Assembly (NCBI GenBank): GCA_021791845.1
Contig: JAJYVT010000014.1
Location: 1-53,166 of the forward strand
Source of the DNA: Actinomycetes bacterium
GTDB lineage: Bacteria > Actinomycetota > Acidimicrobiia > Acidimicrobiales > RAAP-2
Reading direction: 5' to 3'
Length of the DNA: 53,166 bases
Every line of letters starts with the position of its first letter. The first letter of the stretch is position 1. The notes below the pieces were generated by a model. It had not been told where the DNA came from and ran no database searches. It worked only from the letters and a program-made list of their open reading frames with translations. This document shows, piece by piece, positions 24,992 to 33,375 of this stretch. Position numbers and translations under genes: made by a program.

Positions 24992-27900
24992 GCCGGCCTC
25001 CTTCCACGATCGGGGCCCGGACACCTCGGCCCGCGCAGGCCAGGACCTCGCCGTCCCCGACGCGGACCGCCAGCGGGCCGTCGCAGTCCACCGTGACCTC
25101 GCGCGCCGTGGCCGCCACCCGCACGGCCCGGCCCCGGAAGCGCAACCGCAGGGAGAGGCGAGACCACTGGTGGGGCAGGCTCGGCCGGACGGCGAGCCAG
25201 TGGTCCTCCGCCCGCAGGCCGAGGAACCCGAACGCCAGCGCCTGCCAGACCCCGCCCATCGTCGCCAGGTGCAACCCGCCGGCCGTGGTCCCCGTGACGT
25301 CGTCGAGGTCCAGGCGCGACGCCAGCCGGAACAGCGCCAGCCCCTCGTCGGGGCGCCCGGCGCGGGCCAGGAGCGCTGCCGAGACGGCAGGCGAGAGCGA
25401 GCTCCCGTGGGCCGTGCGCGGCTCGTAGTACGCCAGGCAGGCCCCGAGCGACCCCGCCACGGCCTGTGTCGGCAGGAGGTGGTGGAGCATGAGGACGTCC
25501 GCCTGCTTGATGAGCTGCGAGCGGGCCACCCGGTCGTGGCCGAGGAGGACGTCGATGGCCACCGGGGGCTCGGCGAAGTCGGCGACCCTCACGTCCTCCA
25601 AGCCGAAGTAGCCGGCGAACTGCTCGTAGACGCCCAGCGTCGGGTCCCAGCCGTCGACGAGCGCGCTGGCGAGCTGCTCCCAGCGCGCCGCTTCGTCGGC
25701 GACGCCTCCGTGCCGACGCAGGGCGGCGGCGCCCACCCGGAGGTTCCACCGTGCCATCGCGTTGGTGAAGGCGTTGTCGTCCACCACCTCGTGGTACTCG
25801 TCGGGCCCCATGGCGCCGTAGAGGTGGGCCCGTCCCGCCGGGTCCACCCGCGCCCGGCTGGCCCAGTAGCGCGCCGTCTCCACGAGCAACGGCTCACCTG
25901 GGCCGCCGGCAAGGAAGGCCCGGTCGCCGCTCCAGGCGGCGTAGTGGGCCGCGGCCCATGCCACGTCGGCAACGATGTGCTCCTCGTGCAGGCCGGTGAG
26001 AATGGGGATGTGCCGCCCCCTCGGGCCGCGCACCACCCGCGGCGTCACGTCACGCCCCTCCGCCGCCGACTCCCACGGGAACCGGGCACCGGCTCGCCCC
26101 CGCGCCCGAGCCTCACGGCGCGCCGCCGGCAGCCGGCGGATCCGGTACTCGAGCATGGACCGGGCCGCCGCCGGTCGAATGGCGGCGAGCGCCGGCAGCA
26201 CGAAGACGTCCGCGTCCCAGAAGACGTGCCCGGCGTAGGCCGTGCCCGTGAGCCCCCGAGCGCCGACCGCCGACTCCCCTGCGTCGGCCGCCGCCGCCAA
26301 CAGGTTGAACACGGCAAAGCGCGACGCCAGCTCGTCGGCGGCGGCTTCCGGGCCACCCTCGATCACCACCTCGGCGTCGCCCCATCGGCGTGCCCACTCC
26401 TGGCGGTGCTCGGCCAGCAGCGCGTCGTACCCCATGCGGTCGACCACGCCCAGGTGGTCCAGGGCGCACCGCCCGTCCGCCGCGTCCTGGGTCCCGGTGC
26501 TCCAGGCCGCGATCCGCTCGACCGTCGTCACCTTCCGCCGGTCCGTGGTCCGGTCCCGGGCGGCGACGTGGATCCGGCGCTCCGACGACGAGGTCCGGGC
26601 CTCCCACGACCCGTCGTGGGACCCGAGCGACGCTCCGCCGTCCCCGAGGGCGAGCGGGTCCACCGGGCCCGCCGAGCCGCCCGCCTCACGCCCGTCGGCC
26701 TCGGCGCGCAGGGCCATGGTGTGGGGGCGCAGGGCCGAGACGAACCGGAGCGACCGGATGCCCGGCCCCGGCCGGTACAGGGTCCCGGTCCGGAGGTCGA
26801 GGACGCGGACGGGCAGAGCGCCGGCGCGGGTGCCGGGGCCAGGCCCGGCGGGCTGCCAGGCGGGCTGTCCGGGGCGCTGCCCGGCGGGCTGCCCGGGGCG
26901 CTGCCCGGCGGGCTCCTCGGCGACGAGCTCCGTCCAGATCGGGCCGGGGACCAGCCCGTGGCGGCCGTAGACCCCGGAGACGAGGAATTGCGGGGAGCTG
27001 CCCGGGGTCCGCTCCTCGGTCGAGCCGCGCGTGGCGGCCCAGCCGTTGGCCAGGACGCCGATCGACTCGGCCACCCCGATGGACAGGTCGTCGGCTCCGA
27101 CGGGGACGACCCAGCGGGGGTCGGGGTCGACCTCGGGGACCCGCCGTGCCCGGCGGCGGTCCAGCTGGTCGTCGAGGAGCTCGAGGAGGCGGTCCGGTCC
27201 GCCGCCGAGATGGTCCACGCCGGCAGGGACGCCGTCGGGCTCGGCGCCGACCGAGACGGCGCGACAGCGGGCGAGGGCCTCGACGAGCATCCGCCCCTCG
27301 GTCCCCGCCACCCCGTCGTGCGGCCCCAGCTTCTGGCCGGCCACCAGGACCAGGCTGCCGGTGACGCCGCGCTCGGCGAGCCAGGTCGCGGCGTACGACG
27401 CCGCGTCCGACGCGTCGGTCATGCCCAGCTCGAGTCGCCCGGCGTCGGCGACGACCCGCGCCTCCGGCAGGTCCGCCCGCCGGGCGGCGGCGGCGACCAG
27501 GGCCGCGACCTGGCGGAGGTCCAGCCCGGACCGGCGAAGCCTCGCCCCGACCACCGCCAGCACCTCGGACGGGCCGGCGCCCTCCAGCCCCGCACGCTCC
27601 TCCGCGAGGACGAGGTCGATCGTGCGGCGGCCGGGCCGACCGGCGGCCGGGCCGACCTCGATCCCCGTCGCCCGCAGGCCGTCCACGGCCAGCGCCGCGG
27701 CACGCGCCAGCCGTCGCTCCTCCTCGGGCGAGACCGTCCGGCGACGGACCAGCACGGGACCGTCGTGTCCGACCTCCACCACCTCGGACCCGCCCTCGGC
27801 GCACAAGAAGAGGCGCCCAGGCCCCCGCGGGCGCGCCCGGAGCTGCCGGTCCACGCGCCCGGCCGCGTCGTCGGTCACGACGAACACGTGGACGCCGCCC

Positions 27901-28148
27901 GCAAGGAGGCCCTCCAGGCGGGCTCGGGCCGCCGACGCGTCGGCGCGCCCGTCGGGGACGAGCGTGCCGGCCCAGCCGAGGACCAGCGCCTCGAACCGTG
28001 CGTCCAAGCGTGCGTCCAGACGCGTGCCCGGCCGTGCGTCCAAGCGTGCCTCCGGGTGTGCCTCCGGGCGTGCGTCCGGGTGACCGGACGGCACCGGCGG
28101 GGGACGGGGGCCGGCGCCCGGCGAGCCCTGCCCCGCCCGGCGCGTCAT
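24981..28148 (-). CDS. OtsB1-like protein: degenerate HAD domain fused to GH65 phosphorylase
   Basis: 1055 residues. The N-terminal 340 residues have a HAD-like layout, but the nucleophile motif reads LVLGWAGTLV instead of DxDGT and the late acidic motif reads AGQKLGPHDG, so phosphatase activity is unlikely. The remainder is a GH65 enzyme: N-terminal SIGVAESIGVLANGWAATRGS, catalytic GPDEYHEVVDDNAFTNAMARWN, KQADVL, and the phosphate loop HGSSLSP. GH65 phosphorylases cleave trehalose, maltose or kojibiose with phosphate. M. tuberculosis OtsB1 (Rv2006, DosR regulon) has the same build. Repeats encode GQRPGQPA units (about 26844-26914) and an N-terminal RLDARPG-type run (27985-28090). ATGA overlaps the pta stop. 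Confidence 0.87.
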   Translation of the reverse strand: MTRRAGQGSPGAGPRPPPVPSGHPDARPEAHPEARLDARPGTRLDARLDARFEALVLGWAGTLVPDGRADASAARARLEGLLAGGVHVFVVTDDAAGRVDRQLRARPRGPGRLFLCAEGGSEVVEVGHDGPVLVRRRTVSPEEERRLARAAALAVDGLRATGIEVGPAAGRPGRRTIDLVLAEERAGLEGAGPSEVLAVVGARLRRSGLDLRQVAALVAAAARRADLPEARVVADAGRLELGMTDASDAASYAATWLAERGVTGSLVLVAGQKLGPHDGVAGTEGRMLVEALARCRAVSVGAEPDGVPAGVDHLGGGPDRLLELLDDQLDRRRARRVPEVDPDPRWVVPVGADDLSIGVAESIGVLANGWAATRGSTEERTPGSSPQFLVSGVYGRHGLVPGPIWTELVAEEPAGQRPGQPAGQRPGQPAWQPAGPGPGTRAGALPVRVLDLRTGTLYRPGPGIRSLRFVSALRPHTMALRAEADGREAGGSAGPVDPLALGDGGASLGSHDGSWEARTSSSERRIHVAARDRTTDRRKVTTVERIAAWSTGTQDAADGRCALDHLGVVDRMGYDALLAEHRQEWARRWGDAEVVIEGGPEAAADELASRFAVFNLLAAAADAGESAVGARGLTGTAYAGHVFWDADVFVLPALAAIRPAAARSMLEYRIRRLPAARREARARGRAGARFPWESAAEGRDVTPRVVRGPRGRHIPILTGLHEEHIVADVAWAAAHYAAWSGDRAFLAGGPGEPLLVETARYWASRARVDPAGRAHLYGAMGPDEYHEVVDDNAFTNAMARWNLRVGAAALRRHGGVADEAARWEQLASALVDGWDPTLGVYEQFAGYFGLEDVRVADFAEPPVAIDVLLGHDRVARSQLIKQADVLMLHHLLPTQAVAGSLGACLAYYEPRTAHGSSLSPAVSAALLARAGRPDEGLALFRLASRLDLDDVTGTTAGGLHLATMGGVWQALAFGFLGLRAEDHWLAVRPSLPHQWSRLSLRLRFRGRAVRVAATAREVTVDCDGPLAVRVGDGEVLACAGRGVRAPIVEGGRHER
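26844..26914. repeat. In-frame GC-rich repeat inside the GH65 gene
   Basis: Near-identical units of GGCGGGCTGCCCGG type give a Gly-Gln-Arg-Pro / Pro-Ala repeat in the protein, between the N-terminal GH65 domain and the next strand region. It is probably a flexible loop that varies in length between strains. Confidence 0.6.
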
Positions 28149-29170
28149 CCGGCCGCGCGCAGCGGGACGGCGGCGCGCCCCACCCAGATCGATCCCAGGG
28201 CGGCGCTGGCCACCCTGGTCTCGACCGAGTCTGACCGGCTCGCCAGGACGACGGGGACGGGCGTCTGCACCACCACGCCGGCGGCGACGGCGCCGCCAAG
28301 GACCACGAGCGCCTTGTAGAGGATGTTGCCGGCTTCGATGGTCGGCACGACCAGCACGTCTGCCTGGCCGCCGAGCGGAGAGGCGATGCCCTTGGCGGCG
28401 AGGGCCCGGGCGTCCAGCGCGTCGTCGAGCGCCAGGGGGCCGTCCACCATGGCCGGACCGAGCTGGCCCCGTCGGCCCATCTGGGCCAGGGTCGCGGCGT
28501 GGATGGTGGACGGCATCGAGGTCTCCACGTCCTCGACGGCGCCGAGCACCGCCACCTTGGGCCGCTCGACCCCGAGGAGGCGCGCCAGGTCCACGGCGTT
28601 GCGGACGATGTCGGCCTTGTCGCACAAGTCGGGGAAGGTGTTCACCACCGCGTCCGTCACGAGAAGGAGCCGGGGCCACCGGGGAACGGCGACGACAAAG
28701 ACGTGGCTGGCCCGGCGCGCCGACCGCGGCTCGGTGGCGCACTCGAGCACCGCGTGCAGGAGGGACCGGCTGTGCCCGCTGCCCTTGACCAGGAGGTCGA
28801 CCCGCCCGTCGCGGACGGCGTCGGCCGCGGCGGCGAGCGCGCTCGGCTCGTCCGGCACGTCGGTCACCTCGAGGTCGTACAGCGACAGGTGCGCCCCGGC
28901 CGCGACCTCGTGGATCCGGTCGCGAGGGCCGATCAGGCGGGCTCGGACCACACCGGCCCGGTGGGCCTGGAGGGCGCCGGCCAGCGACGGGGCGTCGACC
29001 GGGAACACCACGCCGGCCCGCGGCGCCGGGTGGCGGTCGCACCGGCGCACCAGGGTCGCGACCAGGTCGGGCCGGGTGCCGACCTCGGCGAACGGTGCCG
29101 TCGGAAACCCTGGCGCGTGCCGCGACCCCGCCCCGTCCGGCGCCCAGGCGCGAGTGTCGATCCCACGCAT
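28145..29170 (-). CDS. Phosphate acetyl/butyryltransferase-like acyltransferase
   Basis: 341 residues of the Pta/Ptb fold: AGVVRARLIGPRDRIHEVAA, GRVDLLVKGSGHSRSLLHAVL, RPKVAVLGAVEDVETSMPSTIHAATLAQM, GPLALDDALDARALAAKGIASPLGGQADVLVVPTIEAGNILYKALV. The enzymes exchange phosphate and CoA on an acyl group, linking acetyl-CoA to acetyl-phosphate. With phosphoketolase and acetate kinase in the same window this completes an acetyl-phosphate node. The enoyl-hydratase extension of some relatives is absent. Acetyl versus butyryl preference is not decidable. First gene of the operon pta / GH65 / USP / GT4, with a DosR-like box 36-49 bp before the ATG. Confidence 0.9.
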   Translation of the reverse strand: MRGIDTRAWAPDGAGSRHAPGFPTAPFAEVGTRPDLVATLVRRCDRHPAPRAGVVFPVDAPSLAGALQAHRAGVVRARLIGPRDRIHEVAAGAHLSLYDLEVTDVPDEPSALAAAADAVRDGRVDLLVKGSGHSRSLLHAVLECATEPRSARRASHVFVVAVPRWPRLLLVTDAVVNTFPDLCDKADIVRNAVDLARLLGVERPKVAVLGAVEDVETSMPSTIHAATLAQMGRRGQLGPAMVDGPLALDDALDARALAAKGIASPLGGQADVLVVPTIEAGNILYKALVVLGGAVAAGVVVQTPVPVVLASRSDSVETRVASAALGSIWVGRAAVPLRAAG

Positions 29171-29205
29171 GGCTCGATCATCTCCCCTTGCAGCGGGGGT
29201 GACCA

Positions 29206-29219
29206 GGGTCGAACGTCAC
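29206..29219 (-). promoter_or_regulatory. DosR/DevR-like box upstream of the pta operon
   Basis: On the minus strand the site reads GTGACGTTCGACCC, one base from the ftsH box and two from the arginine-deiminase box. It ends 36 bp before the pta ATG, where a LuxR-type activator would abut the promoter. Confidence 0.55.
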
Positions 29220-29252
29220 TGGGCGGTCGCCCGCGGCGCGGGGCGCCGGGGA

Positions 29253-30179
29253 TCAGGCGAGGGCGGGGAGCACCTCGTCGGCCAGGAGGCGCAGGTGGTC
29301 GAGATCGGCGAGGTCGAGGACCTGCAGGTAGATCGTCCCGGCGCCGAGCTCGCCGTAGGCCCGGCACCGGGCCGCCACCTCGGGCGGCAGCCCGGCGGCG
29401 CCGTTTCGGCGCAGCTCGCCCACCTCGCGTCCGATGGAGGCGGCTCGGCGCGCCAGCTCCTCCTCGGTGGACCCGCAGCACACCACCACGGCCGCCGACA
29501 GGTGCAGGCCGGCGGGGTCCCGCCCGGCCTCGGCGCAGGCGTCCCGCACCCGCCGGTACTGCGCCGCCGCATCGTCCACCGAGAGGAACGGGGCGTTGAA
29601 CTCGCTGGCGAACCGGGCGGCGAGCCGCGGCGTGCGCACCGCGCCGCCGCCCCCCACGATGAGGGGAGGCGGTGACTGGCGCGGCTTGGGCAGCGCCGGG
29701 CTCCCAGCGAGGGTGTAGTGCCGGCCCTCGAAGGAGAAGGGCTGGCCGAGCGGCGTGCTCCACAGGCCGGTCACGATCTCGAGCTGCTCCTCCAGGCGCT
29801 CGAACCGCTCGGCCGTGGGCGGGAACGGGATCCCGTAGGCGCGGTGCTCGTCCTCGTACCAGCCTGCGCCGAGGCCGAGCTCGACCCGGCCGCCGCTCAT
29901 GTCGTCGACCTCGGCCACGGCGATGGCGAGCGGCCCGGGGAGCCGGAAGGTGGCCGACGAGAGGAGGGTGCCGATCCGCAACCGCTCGGTCTCCCGGGCG
30001 ATACCGGCCAGGGTGACCCAGGCGTCGGTCGGCCCGGGGAGCCCCTCGCCGCCCATGGCGAGATAGTGGTCCGAGCGGAAGAAGCCCTCGAAGCCGAGCT
30101 CCTCGGCGGCCCGCGCCACCCGCAGGAGCTCTCCGTAGGTGGCCCCCTGCTGCGGTTCGACGAAGACCCGGACGCGCAT
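29253..30179 (-). CDS. LLM-class F420-dependent oxidoreductase
   Basis: 308 residues of the luciferase-like monooxygenase barrel: VRVFVEPQQGATYGELLRVARAAEELGFEGFFRSDH, RIGTLLSSATFRLPGPLAIAVAEVDDMSGGRVELGLGAGWYEDEHRAYG, PLIVGGGGAVRTPRLAARFASEFN. The pattern is that of actinobacterial F420-linked members rather than FMN luciferases. The substrate is unknown. It is downstream of the MFS gene at 30215 on the same strand (35-bp gap), so they may be co-transcribed. Confidence 0.9.
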   Translation of the reverse strand: MRVRVFVEPQQGATYGELLRVARAAEELGFEGFFRSDHYLAMGGEGLPGPTDAWVTLAGIARETERLRIGTLLSSATFRLPGPLAIAVAEVDDMSGGRVELGLGAGWYEDEHRAYGIPFPPTAERFERLEEQLEIVTGLWSTPLGQPFSFEGRHYTLAGSPALPKPRQSPPPLIVGGGGAVRTPRLAARFASEFNAPFLSVDDAAAQYRRVRDACAEAGRDPAGLHLSAAVVVCCGSTEEELARRAASIGREVGELRRNGAAGLPPEVAARCRAYGELGAGTIYLQVLDLADLDHLRLLADEVLPALA

Positions 30180-30214
30180 GGGAGCGAACCTACCCGAGCC
30201 CGGTCCGGGTCCGG

Positions 30215-32032
30215 TCAGCCTTCGGGCGCCACCTTGGCCGCGGTGGCCCGGGCGTTCTGGCCGACCAGGACGGCGGGGCTGCTCGGGGCCGTCACCGCCC
30301 CCTCCGCCGCCCCGGAGCGGGCCTCGTCGCCGTGGTGGTACTTCCCACCGCGCAGCCAGGAGGCCGCCGCTGCCACCAGGCAGGCGACCAGGGCGAACGT
30401 GAACGCCTCGACCAGGCCGGCGTGGAAGGGCGAGGAGATGAGCCGGGGGAAGAAGCTCCGGCCCGTGAGGTAGCTGGCCTTGCCCGCCGGCAGGTGCGCG
30501 AGCGTCGGCCCGAGCAGCTGGTGCATGGGGTTGTAGCCGAGGAACGACGCGAACAGGCTCGCCACCGGGGGCAGCGCCGCCACCTTGTGGGCGGCCGCTG
30601 GTGGCACGCCCTGCGCCACCAGCCCGGTGAAGAGGCTGTGGGGAAGCGACGAGGACAGGCCCAGGATGATCAGCGTGAAGAACACGCCGATTGAGAGCAC
30701 CATGGCCGAGTTCTGGAAGGTGGTGAGCATCCCGGCCCCCGCCCCCCGTTGGTCCGGCGGGAGGCTGTTCATGACGCCGGCCAGGTTGGGCGACGAGAAG
30801 ATCCCCATGGCGCAGCCCATGAGGAAGAGCAGGAGCCCGAAGAGCACGTAGGAGAAGTCCGCCGGCAGCGCCTCGAGGAGGCCGAAGCTCACCGCCGCCA
30901 GCACCATCCCGCCCGAGGCGAAGGGGCGGGCCCCGTACCGGTCCGACAGCACCCCCGAGAGCGGCCCGGCGACGAGGAACCCGGCGGTCAGCGGCAGCAT
31001 GTAGATGCCCGCCCACAGCGGGGTGGACGCGAAGCTGAAGCCGTGCTGGGGCAGCCAGATGCCCTGGAGCCAGATGATGAGGATGAACATCAGGCCGCCG
31101 CGCCCGACGGCCGCCAAGAGCGTCGCCAGATTGCCGAAGGCGAACGCCCGGATGCGGAAGAGCGACATGTTGAACATCGGGTGGGCCACCCGGCGCTCGA
31201 TCACGATGAACACCGCAAGGAGGACCGCGCCGCCGATGAGCGCCGCCAGCACCTTGGGGTTCGTCCATCCCATGGTGCTGTGGCCGTAGGGGATGATCCC
31301 GTAGGTGATGCCGACCAGGAGCGCCACCAGCCCGACGGCGAACGTGAGGTTGCCCCACCAGTCGATCTTCGTCACCCGCCCCGTCCCCAGCTCCCGGAGC
31401 TTGAACCTGGCCCAGACGGTGCCGAAGATGCCGACCGGCACCGACACGAGGAAGACCAGGTGCCACTCGACCGGCGCGAGCACGCCGCCGAGGACGAGGC
31501 CGATGAACGAGCCGGCGATGGCGGCCACGCTGTTGATCCCCAGCGCCAGCCCGCGCTGACCGGCGGGGAAGGCGTCGGTGAGGATCGGTGCGGCGTTGGC
31601 GAACACCATGGCGCCCCCGATGCCCTGGCCCACGCGCATGAGGATGAGCCACATGGCGCCGCTCGCCCCGTCCAGCCACGTGATCGAGAGGAGCACCGAG
31701 AACAGCGAGAACACGGCGAAGCCGAGCGTGTACATCTTGACCCGGCCGTACATGTCGCCGATCCGTCCGAAGCTCACCAGCAGGACGGCGGTGCACACCA
31801 TGAACCCCATGAGCATCCACAGCAGGTAGCTCGTGTTGCCCGGGGCGAGCGGTGTGAGCTTGATCCCGCGGAAGATGTCGGGGAGGGCGATGAGGATGAT
31901 CGAGGAGTTGATCGTCGCCATGAGCATGCCGAGCGTCGTGTTCGACAGGGCGATCCATTTGTACCGGTCGGGATGGGACCCCCCCGGCGTCCCGTTCGCT
32001 GCAGCCGGTGCGTTCTTCGAAGCGTGCGTCAT
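30215..32032 (-). CDS. 14-TM MFS transporter (DHA2-type)
   Basis: 605 residues. TM1 holds NTTLGMLMATINSSIILIALPDIFRGIKL, the DHA2 signature. VSFGRIGDMYGRVKMYTLGFA is the loop motif after TM2 and RVGQGIGGAMVFANAAPILTDAFP follows. The long loop before the last TM (about residues 480-540) is extracytoplasmic and wider than usual, and the cytoplasmic tail is Ala/Pro-rich. It is probably a proton-driven exporter. The ATG at 32032 has no strong ribosome site nearby. The substrate is unknown. Confidence 0.9.
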   Translation of the reverse strand: MTHASKNAPAAANGTPGGSHPDRYKWIALSNTTLGMLMATINSSIILIALPDIFRGIKLTPLAPGNTSYLLWMLMGFMVCTAVLLVSFGRIGDMYGRVKMYTLGFAVFSLFSVLLSITWLDGASGAMWLILMRVGQGIGGAMVFANAAPILTDAFPAGQRGLALGINSVAAIAGSFIGLVLGGVLAPVEWHLVFLVSVPVGIFGTVWARFKLRELGTGRVTKIDWWGNLTFAVGLVALLVGITYGIIPYGHSTMGWTNPKVLAALIGGAVLLAVFIVIERRVAHPMFNMSLFRIRAFAFGNLATLLAAVGRGGLMFILIIWLQGIWLPQHGFSFASTPLWAGIYMLPLTAGFLVAGPLSGVLSDRYGARPFASGGMVLAAVSFGLLEALPADFSYVLFGLLLFLMGCAMGIFSSPNLAGVMNSLPPDQRGAGAGMLTTFQNSAMVLSIGVFFTLIILGLSSSLPHSLFTGLVAQGVPPAAAHKVAALPPVASLFASFLGYNPMHQLLGPTLAHLPAGKASYLTGRSFFPRLISSPFHAGLVEAFTFALVACLVAAAASWLRGGKYHHGDEARSGAAEGAVTAPSSPAVLVGQNARATAAKVAPEG

Positions 32033-32163
32033 TCCGTGCGACCCGATCTCATGACAGGAGGAGTTGGCGAAAGGAGGGGGGTGGTCCCAGGGGGAATGTA
32101 GCCGCCAAAACCGTCAGTCCATGCCATCGTTGCGGCCCGCGCGCGACGAGCTCAGCGGGACCG

Positions 32164-32646
32164 CTACCGAACGGAGCCACCTGCCGGAGCGTGCACGACG
32201 GCCCGGAGCAGGGCCTCCCGGTCCTCGGGGGCCATGCTCTCGGCGAACCTGACCAGGGCGCCACCGCGATCGCCGCTGGCGTCGAGCGCGTCCACCATGG
32301 CCGCGGCGGTACGGTCCGCCGCCGTGCCGACGGGGGCGAACTTGGTCGTCCGCCCGTCCATCCGCCGGCGCACGGCGCCCTTGCGCGACAGCCGGTTGAG
32401 CACGGTGGCCACCGTGGTGTAGGCGTACTCCCCCAGCACGTCGGCGACGGCGCGCGCCGTCACCTCCTCGCCACGGGCCGCCCAGACCACGTCCATCACC
32501 CGCCGCTCGAGGTCGCCCAGGTGCCCGCCACCGCACCTGCAGTCGTCGCCGCAGAGGCAGGGCGAGCAGGTGCACCTGGGATTGGAGCACGTGCCGGCCG
32601 GCACACCCTCGACCGTCACGCCACCATCCTCACTCCCAGCGCTCAC
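32164..32646 (-). CDS. BlaI/MecI/CopY-family repressor with N-terminal Cys cluster
   Basis: 160 residues. A Cys-rich N-terminus (CSNPRCTCSPCLCGDDC then RCGGG) holds eight Cys in about 24 residues, before a winged helix of the penicillinase-repressor family (LGDLERRVMDVVWAA...VADVLGEYAYTTVATVLNRLSRKGAVRR). CopY repressors carry a C-terminal CxC pair that senses copper; here the cluster is N-terminal, so soft-metal sensing is inferred. It starts 10 bp after the DUF5134 gene, making it the last gene of a three-gene operon whose upstream region has two ACTAC-N5-GTAGT dyads, a likely autoregulatory site. An HMA protein is encoded just upstream. Confidence 0.88.
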   Translation of the reverse strand: MSAGSEDGGVTVEGVPAGTCSNPRCTCSPCLCGDDCRCGGGHLGDLERRVMDVVWAARGEEVTARAVADVLGEYAYTTVATVLNRLSRKGAVRRRMDGRTTKFAPVGTAADRTAAAMVDALDASGDRGGALVRFAESMAPEDREALLRAVVHAPAGGSVR

Positions 32647-32656
32647 GCCACCATCC

Positions 32657-33373
32657 TCACACCACCAGCACGAGCGTGAAGGCCATGGCGAGGCACATCA
32701 CGACGTGGCAGGCCACTTCGAGGCGCGGCGCCATCCACGGTCGTCCGCCCGTCGGGACGGGGCCGCCGCCGCCCGGAGACGCCGCCGGGACCAGCGTCCC
32801 CGGGTCGGACGGACCGGCGGGGGCGGCTGGGACGAGGACGGGGGGCGGGACGCACGCGGCCGGCGCGGCCACCAGCCGATCCACGCCGTTGAGCTGCCAC
32901 ACGGCCGACGCCAGCAGGACGACGACGAGGAGCAGGGTCAGCGACGGCACGCCGGCGCCCGGGCCCATCGCCATGCCCGGCGCGCCGCCGGCGTGCCCGG
33001 CAGACGGCGACACCGCGTCCATGTAGACCATGGCGAAGGCCATGACCCCGTGGACGGCGTGATGGCGGAAGTGGGGCCCCGGCGCGGCGCTGGGGCCGGC
33101 AAGCCTGCCGCGCGCCAACAAGAGGCCGGCGCGGCCGGTGCACCACAGGCCGACCACGAGGAACGTCGCCTCCCACGCCCCGGCGGGGAGGGTCCGCCAA
33201 CCCGGGACGAACATGCCCACCATGGCAAGGGTCATGAGCACGTGCCCGACGTCGAGGTCGACGTGGGTCCGTCGCCCCAGCGGGACGGCGGACACCAGCC
33301 GGGCCAGGGAGTACCCGCCGACCGCCATCATCACGACGGCCCAGCCCTGGCCGAGCCACGCAGGGTGGACCAC
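32657..33373 (-). CDS. DUF5134-type membrane protein
   Basis: 238 residues, GTG start 2 nt after the upstream stop. It has about five to six TM helices (WAVVMMAVGGYSLARLVSA, VDLDVGHVLMTLAMVGMFVPG, AVHGVMAFAMVYMDAV, LTLLLVVVLLASAVWQLN, ACHVVMCLAMAFTLVLVV). His and Met are unusually frequent in and near the membrane (VGHVLM, HFRHHAVHGVMAFAMVYM, GHAGGAPGMAMG), which would suit soft-metal binding. The family assignment is from memory. It sits in the operon with the Cys-rich BlaI-type regulator. Confidence 0.72.
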   Translation of the reverse strand: MVHPAWLGQGWAVVMMAVGGYSLARLVSAVPLGRRTHVDLDVGHVLMTLAMVGMFVPGWRTLPAGAWEATFLVVGLWCTGRAGLLLARGRLAGPSAAPGPHFRHHAVHGVMAFAMVYMDAVSPSAGHAGGAPGMAMGPGAGVPSLTLLLVVVLLASAVWQLNGVDRLVAAPAACVPPPVLVPAAPAGPSDPGTLVPAASPGGGGPVPTGGRPWMAPRLEVACHVVMCLAMAFTLVLVV

Positions 33374-33375
33374 CG

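Noticed and set aside
28149..29042. An open frame continuing the GH65 gene upstream by about 300 codons
   Set aside because: It overlaps the pta-like gene in another frame and is low complexity. The ATGA junction at 28145-28148 marks the true GH65 start.
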